Shown piece after piece: positions 17,151 to 26,354 of a stretch of DNA of 64,000 nt; within the stretch, counting starts at the first letter, position 1, and each line of letters begins with the position of its first letter. The notes below the pieces were generated by a model, which made no database searches, was not told the origin of the DNA, and saw nothing but the letters and a program-made list of their open reading frames with translations. Source of the stretch: Burkholderia sp. (GTDB lineage Bacteria; Pseudomonadota; Gammaproteobacteria; Burkholderiales; Burkholderiaceae). Made by a program: the position numbers and the translations under genes. The DNA is taken from the NCBI GenBank assembly GCA_031253835.1, contig JAIRVP010000001.1, forward strand, positions 16,269-80,268, read 5' to 3'.

Positions 17151-18317
17151 ATGGCAATCCCGCTCACCTACATCGCGCGCAACCTGTGGACCCGGCGGCT
17201 CACCACCGCGCTCACCGCGGGCGGGATGGCGCTCGTGATCTTCGTGTTCGCGACCGTGCAGATGCTCGACGCGGGGCTCACGCAGACGCTCGTGTCGACC
17301 GGCGAACCCGACAACGCGGTGGTGATCCGCAAGGGTGCCGAAACCGAGATCCAGAGTTCGATCGACCACCAGCAGGCCAACGCGCTCGAGATGCACCCGG
17401 CCGTCGCGCTCGGCCCCGACGGCCGGCCGCTCGTGTCGAAGGAAGCCGTCGTGCTGATCTCGCTCGTGAAGACGTCGACCGGCAAGCCGTCGAACGTCGT
17501 GATCCGCGGCGTGTCGCCGGCCGGGCTCGCGCTGCGCCCGCACGTGACGCTCGCGGCCGGCCGGATGTTCGCGCCGGGCTCGTCGGAGATCATCGTCGGC
17601 AGCGCGATCGCGAAAGGCTTCAGCGGCACGCAGCTCGGCGACAGCCTGCATTTCGCGCAGCGCGACTGGACCATCGTCGGCATCTTCGACGCGGGCGGCA
17701 GCGGCTTCGATTCGGAAATCTGGGGTGACGTCGACCAGTTGATGCAGTCGTTCCGGCGCACCAGCTATTCGTCGATGGTGCTGCGCATCCCGAGCGCCGA
17801 CGGCTTCGCGCGCTTCAAGGCCGACATCGACGTCGACCCGCGGCTGACCGACGAGGCGAAGCGCGAGCAGACGTTCTACGGCGACCAGTCGAAGTCGCTG
17901 TCGACGTTCATCAACATCCTCGGCATCACGCTGTCGACGATCTTCTCGATCGCCGCGATGATCGGCGCGATGATCACGATGTATGCGTCGGTCGCGAACC
18001 GCGTGGCCGAGATCGGCACGCTGCGCGCGCTCGGCTTCAAGCGCAGGAACGTGCTCGCCGCGTTCCTGCTGGAAGCGCTGCTGCTCGGCTTCGTCGGCGG
18101 CGTCGCGGGGCTTGCATGCGCGTCGCTGATGCAGTTCGCGTCGTTCTCGACGACCAACTTCCAGACCTTCTCGGACCTGTCGTTCCGCTTCGTGCTGACG
18201 CCCGCGATCGTCGTGAAGACGCTGCTGTTCTCGCTCGTGATGGGGCTCGTCGGCGGGTTCCTGCCGGCGATGCGCGCCGCGCGGCTGAAGATCGTCGACG
18301 CGCTGCGCGCGCAGTGA
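17151..18317 (+). CDS. FtsX/MacB-type ABC permease, second subunit
   Basis: A 388-residue paralogue of the preceding permease with the same topology: N-terminal helix (about 17-37), periplasmic domain, and three C-terminal helices containing VANRVAEIGTLRALGFKRR. The ATG at 17151 lies eight bases after the previous stop. Both permeases lack ATPase domains, so the operon encodes a split MacB-like system with an HlyD-type adaptor. It converges with the carotenoid oxygenase gene 13 bases away, with no terminator visible between. Confidence 0.88.
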   Translation: MAIPLTYIARNLWTRRLTTALTAGGMALVIFVFATVQMLDAGLTQTLVSTGEPDNAVVIRKGAETEIQSSIDHQQANALEMHPAVALGPDGRPLVSKEAVVLISLVKTSTGKPSNVVIRGVSPAGLALRPHVTLAAGRMFAPGSSEIIVGSAIAKGFSGTQLGDSLHFAQRDWTIVGIFDAGGSGFDSEIWGDVDQLMQSFRRTSYSSMVLRIPSADGFARFKADIDVDPRLTDEAKREQTFYGDQSKSLSTFINILGITLSTIFSIAAMIGAMITMYASVANRVAEIGTLRALGFKRRNVLAAFLLEALLLGFVGGVAGLACASLMQFASFSTTNFQTFSDLSFRFVLTPAIVVKTLLFSLVMGLVGGFLPAMRAARLKIVDALRAQ

Positions 18318-18330
18318 CGCGCGCCGCCGT

Positions 18331-19665
18331 TCATCCGTTCGTGCGCGGCACCCATGCGCCGTGGAACCCGGCCGGCACGCGGCGCGGCAGGTGCACGGTC
18401 GCGACCGGCCCCGCGTCGATCGCGCGCGCATCGAGGATCACGACGTCGCTCGTATCGGTCGCCGCGCGGTAGACCATCACCAGCAGCCAGCCGTCGTCCT
18501 CGTCGGTGCCGCCCGGGCGCGGCACGAACACCGGCTCGCCGTTCTGGTCGCCGGGCGGTACCGCGTAATGCGTCGTCGTGCCGCGCACGTGGTCGAAGCG
18601 CATCACGCCGCGCATTTCCGCGTTGTTCGGCTGCTCGACCGCATACAGGTAGCGATAGCGGCGCGCCGTCCGGCTTTCGTTGATGCGCGGCAATTCGATG
18701 CCGCCGTCGGCGAGCGGCCCTTCGTCGATCAGCCCGTTCGCCGTGTCGATCACGTAGCGCCACAGCTCGCCGAGCGGGTTGTCGGCGAAGCGGCCCGTGC
18801 GTGGATCCAGCCGCAGGAACGATGGATAGCGCACCGCGTCGAGCACGATGCACGACGCGTCGCAGTCGTACGCGTTCACGACGTGCATGACGAAGCACGG
18901 CTCGACGCCGAACCAGCGCACGGCGCCGCCGTGGCGCGGGATCACGCCGATCCGGGCGGGCCGGTCGTCGTGCCAGCGCAGCGGCATCCGGTGGCCCAGC
19001 TTCAGCAGCGAGAAGTCATAGCCGACGTTCAGGTCGAGCAGCAGGCTGCAGGTTTCCGTGATCGCGAGGTCGTGCATCATCGACGGTGCGCTCAGGTCGA
19101 TCTCGACGTCGACACGCTTCACGCCCTGTGCGTCGATCACGCCGTAGCGCAGCCACGGCGCGCGCCAGTCCGCGCGGAACGCAATCAGTTCGCCCGTCAC
19201 CGGGTCGACCTTAGGATGCGCGGTCATCCCGCCGCCGAAGCCCGCGTGCCGCGCCGCCACGCCCAGCGAATCGAGCGCGGCCGTGATCGCGAGCGGCGCG
19301 CCGCCCTCCGACAGCGCAAGCAATTCGCCCGCATGCTGCAGCACGTTCACGTTCGGATTGGTGTCGGGCAGATGCGGCGCCTGCCCGGGCGCATGCACGG
19401 CGGCCCAGCGCTGCGTGCGCGCCCAGCGGTTCCGGTAGCCGGTCGCGCGGCCGTCGTCGAACGCGATCGCGTGCAGCATCGCGGCTTCCGGCCACCACGA
19501 CAGCATGTCGTTGCCTTCGAAGCGGCCGCCCGGCGGATTCGGGCCGTTGCGCAGCAACGTGCCGTCGAGTTCGCGCGGGATGGCGCCCGTCACGCGCAGG
19601 TCGACGATGTCGACTTCGTCGGCGACCGGCGCGATCGCGCCGCGGTTCAGGTCGAATACGGTCAT
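18331..19665 (-). CDS. Carotenoid-cleavage oxygenase family protein
   Basis: A 444-residue non-haem iron dioxygenase of the carotenoid/stilbene-cleaving family. The four iron-binding His are all in place in family context: H150 (MTAHPKVDP), H198 (MMHDLAITE), H261 (FVMHVVNAYD) and H435 (GFHGAW). Since the organism is not known as a carotenoid producer, lignostilbene-like or other polyene/phenylpropanoid substrates are possible. The gene is 15 bases downstream of the DUF2239 gene, with GGAG before its ATG, so it shares that promoter and its operators. Confidence 0.88.
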   Translation of the reverse strand: MTVFDLNRGAIAPVADEVDIVDLRVTGAIPRELDGTLLRNGPNPPGGRFEGNDMLSWWPEAAMLHAIAFDDGRATGYRNRWARTQRWAAVHAPGQAPHLPDTNPNVNVLQHAGELLALSEGGAPLAITAALDSLGVAARHAGFGGGMTAHPKVDPVTGELIAFRADWRAPWLRYGVIDAQGVKRVDVEIDLSAPSMMHDLAITETCSLLLDLNVGYDFSLLKLGHRMPLRWHDDRPARIGVIPRHGGAVRWFGVEPCFVMHVVNAYDCDASCIVLDAVRYPSFLRLDPRTGRFADNPLGELWRYVIDTANGLIDEGPLADGGIELPRINESRTARRYRYLYAVEQPNNAEMRGVMRFDHVRGTTTHYAVPPGDQNGEPVFVPRPGGTDEDDGWLLVMVYRAATDTSDVVILDARAIDAGPVATVHLPRRVPAGFHGAWVPRTNG

Positions 19666-19680
19666 TGCGTCGGTGCTCCG

Positions 19681-20307
19681 TCAACAGTCTTCGGCGGACG
19701 GCGGCAGGTCGCCGCGCGCCAGCGCGAGCGCATGGTCGCGCACGTCGTCCGGCCAGCCGGCAACCAGTTCGGCCAGCCGCGCCGGATCGTTCGCATACAG
19801 CGCTCGCGCGGCTTCCTCGAAACCGGGCAGGTCGCCCGCCATCGCCGACATGAAGTGGTACGCGCGGGTTTGCGCATCGCGGTGCCGGTTGGCCGCCGCC
19901 TGCGTGCGCCGCGCGTCCTCGACGAGCTTGCGCAGCGCCACCGACGCGCCGCCCGGCTGCGCGCCGAGCCATTCCCAGTGACGCGGCAGCAGCGTGACTT
20001 CACGCGACACGACGCCGAGCTTCGGCCGGCCGCGGCCGCGCTGTTCGCTGGCGCCGGCCGGCTCGCCGGCAGCGCCGGACGCGTCGCCGGATGGCAGCGC
20101 GTAGCGCGCCCGGATGTCGTCCGCGGTGCCGCGCAGGTCGAGGTCGATCGAGCGACCCGTCGCGTCGTCGAAGATCAGGATCGTGCCGGCCATCGCCGCG
20201 CCTTCAGCCTGCCGGACCGCGAGCGCGACCGTCGCGAGCGGGCCCGACGCGAGCCGCCGGTGGCCGTCGAAGGCCGTGTACGAAGGAAGAAGCGTGGAAG
20301 TGGTCAT
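19681..20307 (-). CDS. DUF2239-family protein
   Basis: A 208-residue protein of unknown function. Features: a beta-rich N-terminal half (FDGHRRLASGPLATVALAVR, ILIFDDATGR), a disordered Gly/Ala linker near 75-95 with RGRGRPKLGVVSREVTLLPRHWEWL, and a helical C-terminal region. The GRPKLG-SREVTLLPRHW element is shared by DUF2239 members and looks like a basic, possibly DNA- or RNA-binding, patch; that is inference. It is the first gene of a two-gene unit with the carotenoid oxygenase and has a well-formed promoter with twin operators upstream. Confidence 0.78.
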   Translation of the reverse strand: MTTSTLLPSYTAFDGHRRLASGPLATVALAVRQAEGAAMAGTILIFDDATGRSIDLDLRGTADDIRARYALPSGDASGAAGEPAGASEQRGRGRPKLGVVSREVTLLPRHWEWLGAQPGGASVALRKLVEDARRTQAAANRHRDAQTRAYHFMSAMAGDLPGFEEAARALYANDPARLAELVAGWPDDVRDHALALARGDLPPSAEDC

Positions 20308-20343
20308 CGTGGTCGCCCGCAGGCAGGAATCGGAATGACGTTA

Positions 20344-20372
20344 TTTTTATCCGGGTATTAATTGGATGTCAA
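20344..20372 (-). promoter_or_regulatory. Sigma-70 promoter of the DUF2239 / carotenoid oxygenase operon
   Basis: On the minus strand, a perfect TTGACA (20372-20367) is followed after exactly 17 bases by TAAAAA (20349-20344), about 37 bases before the DUF2239 start codon. The spacer carries one copy of the operator-like repeat. Confidence 0.7.
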
Positions 20373-20393
20373 TATTATCCGGGTAAAAATTGG
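20347..20393. promoter_or_regulatory. Twin TTAnCCGGnTAA operators
   Basis: Two 19-bp direct repeats (20347-20365 and 20375-20393) match at 16-17 positions, spaced 28 bases start to start. Each contains a near-palindrome TTATCCGGGTAA (or ...TAT). One copy overlaps the spacer and -10 of the promoter, the other lies just upstream of -35. This fits a dimeric repressor; the protein is unknown. Confidence 0.65.
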
Positions 20394-20433
20394 CGGCCGC
20401 GCATTCCCCCCATCCGGGCGACCACGGCACCGG

Positions 20434-21165
20434 TCAGATCGCCCGGGCCGGAACCGCGATGCCGCGTGCGCTTGCCAGCGCGTCGTGGAGCGACACCTGC
20501 CCTTCGAACGCCCGCGACGCCGGCAGCGGCAGGTTTTCCTCGATCGCGTGCGCGAACTGCACGCCCGCATCGTCTGCGAGCCGCGCGCGCAGCGCGGCGA
20601 TGCGCGGGAACGCGTCGCGCTCGAATACCGCGTGATAGTCGGCCCAGCGCGCGATCCCGGCGAAGTACGCGTCGGCCAGCGTGCGTCGCACGCCCAGCAG
20701 CCACGGGCCTTCGCCGCGCTCGAGCAGCGCCTCGAGCTGCCGGTGCGCCTTCAGCACCTTGCCGCGGCCGTACGCCTGCAACGCCGCTTTCTCGGCGCCG
20801 TCGGTGTCGTGTTCGTACACGTACCAGAGCGCGCCGAACGCGTTGAAGAACGTCGTGTTCAGCCACGCGAGCATCCGGTTCAGCCGGTCGAAATCCGTCG
20901 TGCCCTGGCGGAACGCGAGGCCGCTGTCGAGCGCCTGTGCGCCGATGTGGCCGAGGATCGCGTGGCTTTCGGTCAGCACGTCGCCGTTCGCGGTGACGAA
21001 TGCCGGCGTCTCGGCGACCGGATTCAGCGCGAGGTACGCGTCGCTCGTCGCGACGCCCGGCATCGCGATGCGCGACAGCCGGTACGGGCGGCCGGCCCAT
21101 TCGAGCGCGACGATCGAGCCGAACGAGCAGCCGGCGGGAATGCCGTAAAGAAGGATCGGGGACAT
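20434..21165 (-). CDS. Glutathione S-transferase-like protein
   Basis: A 243-residue protein with a thioredoxin-fold N-domain (ILLYGIPAGCSFGSIVALEWAG; the CSFGS segment replaces the usual catalytic Ser/Tyr/Cys region) and NPVAETPAFVTANGDVLTESHAILGHIG with the cis-Pro and the glutathione-binding E-S pair. The helical C-domain begins near 85. GSTs conjugate or reduce electrophiles. It is divergent from a LysR gene 106 bases away, which probably controls it. Confidence 0.85.
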   Translation of the reverse strand: MSPILLYGIPAGCSFGSIVALEWAGRPYRLSRIAMPGVATSDAYLALNPVAETPAFVTANGDVLTESHAILGHIGAQALDSGLAFRQGTTDFDRLNRMLAWLNTTFFNAFGALWYVYEHDTDGAEKAALQAYGRGKVLKAHRQLEALLERGEGPWLLGVRRTLADAYFAGIARWADYHAVFERDAFPRIAALRARLADDAGVQFAHAIEENLPLPASRAFEGQVSLHDALASARGIAVPARAI

Positions 21166-21231
21166 CGGGAGATTCCGCGGAAGTTGAACGAGCAGTCATG
21201 CTCCCATGGCGAACGATGACGCAGTAGCCGC

Positions 21232-21237
21232 TAGAAT
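21232..21237 (+). promoter_or_regulatory. Candidate -10 box of the LysR gene
   Basis: TAGAAT 35 bases before the GTG at 21272. It lies downstream of the alternative ATG at 21206, so a transcript from it would favour the GTG start. Confidence 0.35.
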
Positions 21238-21271
21238 TGAAACCCGTCGTTTCCTCCCGTGGACGCTGGAA

Positions 21272-22180
21272 GTGAACCTGAACGATCTCTATCTGTTCGT
21301 GCAGGCGGTCGATGCGGGCAGCATGTCGGCCGCCGCGCGCCGGCTCGGCCTGCCGAAATCGACGGTCAGCAAGCGCGTGGCCGAGCTCGAACGCACGCTC
21401 GGCGCGCGGCTCGTGCATCGCACGTCGCGCAGCTTCCGGCTCACGCCGGTCGGCACCGAATTCTTCGAGCACGCACGCGCGGCCGTGATCGAGGCCGACA
21501 GCGCGCGCGACGCGGTGCTGCGGCAGGCCGCCGAGCCGGCCGGCGTCGTGCGGATCACGAGCTCGGTGCCGGTCGCGCAGCACATCCTCGCGCCCTGCCT
21601 GCCGGCGCTGGCGATTGCGCATCCGAAGCTGCTGCTGCAGGTTCACGCGAGCGACCGTCTCGTCGACATCGCGCAGGAAGGCTTCGACATCGCGGTGCGC
21701 AGCCATTTCGCGCCGCTGCCCGATTCGGCGCTCGTGCAGCGGCCGCTCGCGGCGTCGTCGATCATCGCCGCGGCGTCGCCGGCCTATCTCGCGCGTGCCG
21801 GCATCCCGGACGCGCCCGCCGATCTCGCGCGGCACGACGGCCTCCACCCGGGCCAGCAGTCGTGGCGGCTGCAGCGCGGCGGTGATACCGTCGACGTCAC
21901 GCCGCGCATCCGCCTGCAGGCCGACGAATCGACGTTGCTGCTGCAGGCGGCGACGGCCGGCCTCGGCATCGCCTGCCTGCCCGACTGGATCGCCGGCGCC
22001 GCGCTCGCGTCCGGCGCGCTCGTGCGCGTGCTGCCCGGCTGGCGCGCGGGCACCGTCACGACGACGCTGCTGATGCCGCACCGGCGCGGCCAGTTGCCCG
22101 GCGTGCGCGCCGCCGTCGAGTTTCTCGCGCAGCACGTGGCGCGCCATCACGGCACCGGCGTGGATGACGCGCGCGCCTGA
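21272..22180 (+). CDS. LysR-family transcriptional regulator
   Basis: A 302-residue regulator of the CrgA-like LysR subgroup: HTH at 1-60 (AGSMSAAARRLGLPKSTVSKRVAELE) and an effector domain from about 90 with GVVRITSSVPVAQHIL. I prefer the GTG at 21272, since it gives the standard MNLNDLYLFVQAVDAG start; an in-frame ATG at 21206 would add 22 atypical residues. It is divergent from the GST-like gene, its likely target. Ligand unknown. Confidence 0.88.
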   Translation: MNLNDLYLFVQAVDAGSMSAAARRLGLPKSTVSKRVAELERTLGARLVHRTSRSFRLTPVGTEFFEHARAAVIEADSARDAVLRQAAEPAGVVRITSSVPVAQHILAPCLPALAIAHPKLLLQVHASDRLVDIAQEGFDIAVRSHFAPLPDSALVQRPLAASSIIAAASPAYLARAGIPDAPADLARHDGLHPGQQSWRLQRGGDTVDVTPRIRLQADESTLLLQAATAGLGIACLPDWIAGAALASGALVRVLPGWRAGTVTTTLLMPHRRGQLPGVRAAVEFLAQHVARHHGTGVDDARA

Positions 22181-22194
22181 CCGATCGCGGGACC

Positions 22195-22219
22195 GATCGA
22201 TTCAAATGCTGAATCGATC
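22195..22219. promoter_or_regulatory. Perfect 10-bp inverted repeat upstream of the glucarate genes
   Basis: GATCGATTCA (22195-22204) and TGAATCGATC (22210-22219) separated by five bases. It lies 15 bases after the LysR stop and about 175 bases before the transporter start. There is no T tract, so an operator is more likely than a terminator. Confidence 0.5.
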
Positions 22220-22392
22220 AAGTCAGCAATTGGCATGAAAGCGCAAATTTCGACATGACAGAATGGCCTGGACGCCCAGCTCCCGTCGGCGTCCGGTGCC
22301 CGGCTTCCGGCCGGCGGCACTCGCACACATAACGCGCGCATCGACGCGCCTGCCGCACGACGGCACCTTCCGCCCTTCGGAGGAGACAAGTC

Positions 22393-23733
22393 ATGAATCC
22401 GCTTCACGCGCTGCCGGCGTCCGCGTCGGCAACGGCCCGGCGCACGCGCGTGCGCTGGCTCGTGCTGACCGTCCTGTTCGCGGTCACGACGATCAACTAC
22501 GCGGATCGCGCGGCGATCGCGATCGCGGGCCCGAGCCTCGCCCGCGCGCTGCACCTGAGCCATGTGCAGATCGGCTTCATCTTCTCCGCGTTCGGGTGGT
22601 CGTACGTGATCGCGCAACTGCCGGGCGGCTGGCTGCTCGACCGTTACGGGTCGCGCATCGTCTACGCGTTCAGCATCTTCTTCTGGTCGCTGTTCACGCT
22701 GCTGCAGGGCTCGATCGGCTTCTTCGGCGGTGCGGCTGCGTTCGCGCTGCTGTTCGGGCTGCGCTTCCTGGTCGGTGCGGCCGAGGCGCCGTCGTTCCCG
22801 GCCAACAGCCGGATCGTGTCCGCGTGGTTCCCGGCCGCCGAGCGCGGCACCGCGTCGGCGATCTTCAACGCCGCGCAGTACGCGGCGACCGTCGTGTTCG
22901 CGCCGCTGATGGGCTGGCTCGTGCACGCGTTCGGCTGGCAGTCGGTGTTCGCGGTGATGGGCGTGCTCGGCTTCGCGTTCGTCCTCGTGTGGAACCGCAC
23001 GATGTACGACCCGAAGGACCATCCGAACATCAACCGCGCGGAACTCGACTACCTCGCCGAAGGCGGCGCGCTCGTCAACATCGACCAGGCGACGGGCGGG
23101 CGCGACGGCGGCCCGTCGATGCATCACGTGAAGGCGCTGCTGAGGAACCGGATGCTGATCGGCGTGTACGTCGCGCAGTACTGCATCAACGCGCTCACCT
23201 ATTTCTTCATCACGTGGTTTCCCGTCTATCTCGTGCAGGCGCGCGGGATGTCGATCCTCAACGCGGGGCTCGTCGCGTCGATCCCGGCCGTGTGCGGGTT
23301 CCTCGGCGGGATTCTCGGCGGCGTCGTGTCCGACGCGCTGCTCAAGCAGGGCCGGTCGCTGTCGGTCGCGCGCAAGGTGCCGATCGTGTTCGGCATGCTG
23401 CTGTCGATGTCGATGATCGTCTGCAACTACACCGATTCGCACGTGCTCGTCGTGCTGTTCATGGCGCTGTCGTTCTTCGGCAAGGGGCTCGGCGCGCTCG
23501 GCTGGGCCGTCAACGCCGACACCGCGCCGCGCCAGATCGCGGGGCTGAGCGGCGCGCTGCTCAACACGTGCGGCAACCTTTCCAGCATCACAACGCCGAT
23601 CGCGATCGGCTATATCGTCGACCGCAGCGGCTCGTTCAATGGCGCGCTCGTCTACGTCGTCGCGCACGCGCTCGTCGCCGTGATCTGCTACCTGTTCGTC
23701 GTCGGCGAGATCCGCCGCGTCGAGCTTCAATGA
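22393..23733 (+). CDS. gudP: Glucarate/hexuronate-type MFS transporter
   Basis: A 446-residue anion:cation symporter (ACS) family permease, ~12 helices. Family landmarks are [16 protein letters not shown] in helix 1, [21 protein letters not shown] across helices 2-3 (MFS loop motif) and [26 protein letters not shown] precedes the ATG at 22393. The following gene encodes glucarate dehydratase, so uptake of glucarate or galactarate is the likely role; the symbol rests on that context. Confidence 0.85.
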   Translation: MNPLHALPASASATARRTRVRWLVLTVLFAVTTINYADRAAIAIAGPSLARALHLSHVQIGFIFSAFGWSYVIAQLPGGWLLDRYGSRIVYAFSIFFWSLFTLLQGSIGFFGGAAAFALLFGLRFLVGAAEAPSFPANSRIVSAWFPAAERGTASAIFNAAQYAATVVFAPLMGWLVHAFGWQSVFAVMGVLGFAFVLVWNRTMYDPKDHPNINRAELDYLAEGGALVNIDQATGGRDGGPSMHHVKALLRNRMLIGVYVAQYCINALTYFFITWFPVYLVQARGMSILNAGLVASIPAVCGFLGGILGGVVSDALLKQGRSLSVARKVPIVFGMLLSMSMIVCNYTDSHVLVVLFMALSFFGKGLGALGWAVNADTAPRQIAGLSGALLNTCGNLSSITTPIAIGYIVDRSGSFNGALVYVVAHALVAVICYLFVVGEIRRVELQ

Positions 23734-23795
23734 ACGGCGCGGGCCGCGCCGGCGCGTCCGGCTGCCCGCGCGCCACCGGAACCAGGAGCGAACCG

Positions 23796-25193
23796 ATGTC
23801 CGAACCCAGCCGTGCCGGCACGCCGCGCGTCACGCGCATGCAGGTGATCCCCGTCGCCGGCCGCGACAGCATGCTGCTCAACCTGTGCGGCGCGCACGCG
23901 CCGTACTTCACGCGCAACCTCGTGATTCTCGACGACAGCAGCGGGCATACGGGTGTCGGCGAAGTACCGGGCGGCGAAGGCATCCGCCACGCGCTCGAGC
24001 GCATGACGGATCTCGTGGTCGGCCAGCCGATCGGACGCTACCAGGCGACGCTCAACGCGGTGCGCGCGGCGCTGTCCGGCGCGGGTGCCGGCGCGGGACG
24101 CACGATCCGGCACGAAGTGACGTCGGCCGGCGAGGCCGCGGTGCTGCGCCAGCCGCACGAGATCAACCTGCGGCTCGACAACGTGATCACGGCGATCGAG
24201 GCTGCGCTGCTCGACCTGCTCGGCCAGCATCTCGACGTGCCGGTCGCGGCGCTGCTCGGCGAAGGCCAGCAGCGCGACGCGGTACCGATGCTCGCGTACC
24301 TGTTCTACATCGGCGACCGGCGTCGCACCGACCTGCCGTATCGCGACGAGACGCAGGCGCGCGCCCCGTGGTTCCGGTTGCGCAACGAGGCGGCGCTCAC
24401 GCCGGCCGAGATCGCGCGGCAGGCCGAAGCCGCAGTCGAGCGCTACGGCTTCGCCGATTTCAAGCTGAAGGGCGGCGTGATGGCCGGCGCCGACGAGATG
24501 GAAGCGATCGCCGCGATCAAGGCACGCTTCCCCGATTCGCGCACGACGCTCGACCCGAACGGCGCATGGTCGCTCGACGAGGCCGTCGCGCTGTGCCGCG
24601 GGCAAGGCCACCTGCTCGCGTATGCGGAAGATCCGTGCGGGCCGGAAGGCGGCTATTCGGGCCGCGAGGTGATGGCCGAATTCCGCCGCGCGACGGGGAT
24701 CCCGACCGCGACCAACATGATCGCGACCGACTGGCGGCAGATGGATCACGCGGTGCGGCTGCAGGCGGTCGACATCCCGCTCGCCGACCCGCACTTCTGG
24801 ACGATGCAGGGCTCGGTGCGGCTCGCGCAGCTGTGTCGCGACTGGGGGCTCACGTGGGGTTCGCATTCGAACAACCACTTCGACGTGTCGCTCGCGATGT
24901 TCACGCACGCGGCGGCGGCCGCGCCCGGCACGATCACCGCGATCGACACGCACTGGATCTGGCAGGAAGGCGACGCGCGGCTCACGCGCGAACCGCTCGC
25001 GATCGTCGGCGGCAAGGTGGCCGTGCCGCAGCGGCCGGGGCTCGGAATCGAGATCGACATGGCGCAGGTCGAGGCCGCGCATGCGCTGTACAACGCGGTA
25101 GGCGGTACCGCGCGTGATGACGCGGTCGCGATGCGCTATCTCGTGCCGGGGTGGACGTACGATCCGAAGCGGCCGAGTGTCGGGCGGGGGTGA
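23796..25193 (+). CDS. gudD: Glucarate dehydratase
   Basis: Dehydrates D-glucarate (and L-idarate) to 5-keto-4-deoxyglucarate, using Mg2+. The 465-residue product has the enolase-superfamily layout: capping domain to about 140, then the barrel with the KLK motif (K223, K225), metal ligands D253 and N255 in LDPNGAW, E278 in AYAEDPCG, N307 in [10 protein letters not shown] and the His-containing GSHSNNHFD around 356-363. AGGAG lies ahead of ATG 23796. It is 62 bases after gudP and probably cotranscribed. Downstream aldolase genes are not in the window. Confidence 0.92.
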   Translation: MSEPSRAGTPRVTRMQVIPVAGRDSMLLNLCGAHAPYFTRNLVILDDSSGHTGVGEVPGGEGIRHALERMTDLVVGQPIGRYQATLNAVRAALSGAGAGAGRTIRHEVTSAGEAAVLRQPHEINLRLDNVITAIEAALLDLLGQHLDVPVAALLGEGQQRDAVPMLAYLFYIGDRRRTDLPYRDETQARAPWFRLRNEAALTPAEIARQAEAAVERYGFADFKLKGGVMAGADEMEAIAAIKARFPDSRTTLDPNGAWSLDEAVALCRGQGHLLAYAEDPCGPEGGYSGREVMAEFRRATGIPTATNMIATDWRQMDHAVRLQAVDIPLADPHFWTMQGSVRLAQLCRDWGLTWGSHSNNHFDVSLAMFTHAAAAAPGTITAIDTHWIWQEGDARLTREPLAIVGGKVAVPQRPGLGIEIDMAQVEAAHALYNAVGGTARDDAVAMRYLVPGWTYDPKRPSVGRG

Positions 25194-25315
25194 GGGAGAT
25201 ACATCGATCGGACAGCGGCACCTCAACATCAGGTGTCGCCCTCGAAGCGGGAGCTTCGATCAGGTTAACCAGCTTTCCCCAGCGACTGCTTTGCCCAACA
25301 ACCATGAGCTCATGG

Positions 25316-26032
25316 TTAAACCAGCCTTGTCACGAAAACCCTCGGCGCTCGTGCCCGGCGATATCGTTCGAACCAGCGCATAGTCAGCGCCCCGCCGGCG
25401 AATGCCAAAATCAATCCGATCACCAGAGGCAGACCATCTCGGGGTCCGCCATTGAAAGTGAACAACGGCACGCCGAAAAAGTGATAAAGCCAAAGCAACG
25501 GGAATCCTACCGCCGCCATTCCCGCAGTTAGGCAGATTTTCCGCTCATCAACAGTAGCGCCCCAGACAATTTGGCCGCGACACCCAACACAAACTGTCTG
25601 ATTGAGTCGGAATCTAGTATTGCAGTGGAGGCAGTTATAGTCCTCGTCTTCTTGCTGCGCCTGCGCGCTCGGTCGCGGAATGCCCAGACGCTTCTCAGAC
25701 TCCTCCTCCGCGTTCCGCTTCCACTCAAGTAACCGGGCGACTGAGTACTTGTCAGGATCAACATCGACTTTTCTTTCACAGTTTCGGCAGAGCCAAATAC
25801 CGTTCGCCCCCGATGTTCGTTGCGCAGATGACAGCGTGTGATCGTAGCGCGGGCCTCCTGGGGAGGCCGCGGTGATATGTGCGGCCACACCGATTAAAGT
25901 GGCCTTGGAGTCGTGACTATTAGGCCCCGTAGTGAAACACCGGCAGTCCGGATTGGAACAACGGCCGTTCACCCTTCCACGCAACGCTGCTACGACTGCC
26001 GGGCTGAAATCGTCCCGAGTTTTTGTCACCAT
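25316..26032 (-). CDS. HNH nuclease-like protein with zinc ribbon and two membrane helices
   Basis: A 238-residue three-part protein. Residues 20-110 carry an HNH-type module: CSNPDC (25-30), the AAHI motif with H52, SPGGPRYD, NGIWLCRNC (77-85) and VDVD (89-92). Such modules occur in nucleases and next to defence effectors. A zinc ribbon follows (C134-x2-C137, C148-x2-C151), then two hydrophobic segments (about 166-191 and 201-220). The last HNH position differs from a classic His, so activity is uncertain. ATG 26032 is chosen for the best N-terminus; 26056 and 26143 are alternatives without ribosome sites. Lower G+C than neighbours suggests transfer. Confidence 0.7.
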   Translation of the reverse strand: MVTKTRDDFSPAVVAALRGRVNGRCSNPDCRCFTTGPNSHDSKATLIGVAAHITAASPGGPRYDHTLSSAQRTSGANGIWLCRNCERKVDVDPDKYSVARLLEWKRNAEEESEKRLGIPRPSAQAQQEDEDYNCLHCNTRFRLNQTVCVGCRGQIVWGATVDERKICLTAGMAAVGFPLLWLYHFFGVPLFTFNGGPRDGLPLVIGLILAFAGGALTMRWFERYRRARAPRVFVTRLV

Positions 26033-26354
26033 GCGCACCACCCACTGCGTTGTCATTTTTGAGAGGTCGGACGCTTCGACCAAGCGCGTCCGAAGCACGC
26101 GATTTCGGTCATGCCCCGCGCAACCCTCAGATTGCGCAACCATCAGATTAATTGATTTTCAGGCGAATTTTCATCGACCGGCAAGAGCGGGAATCGCGTT
26201 GCGGCCAACACTAGCTCGGCCGAGTGCCCTTCGTGCGCACAGGAGCAGGCGGTTGCCAAATGCGGGAAACGCCCGCATCCTGCGGCTGTCCGAACCTGGC
26301 CGTACGGCAACCGGTTCGGCACGCCTTCGTCCGACAGAACAACAACCGCTCGCC
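26033..26354. other. Divergent intergenic region beside the HNH gene
   Basis: About 320 bases, lower in G+C than the flanks on the HNH side, with ATTAATTGATTTTC near 26148. It must carry promoters of two divergent genes. I see no repeat, operator or further gene with confidence. Confidence 0.4.
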
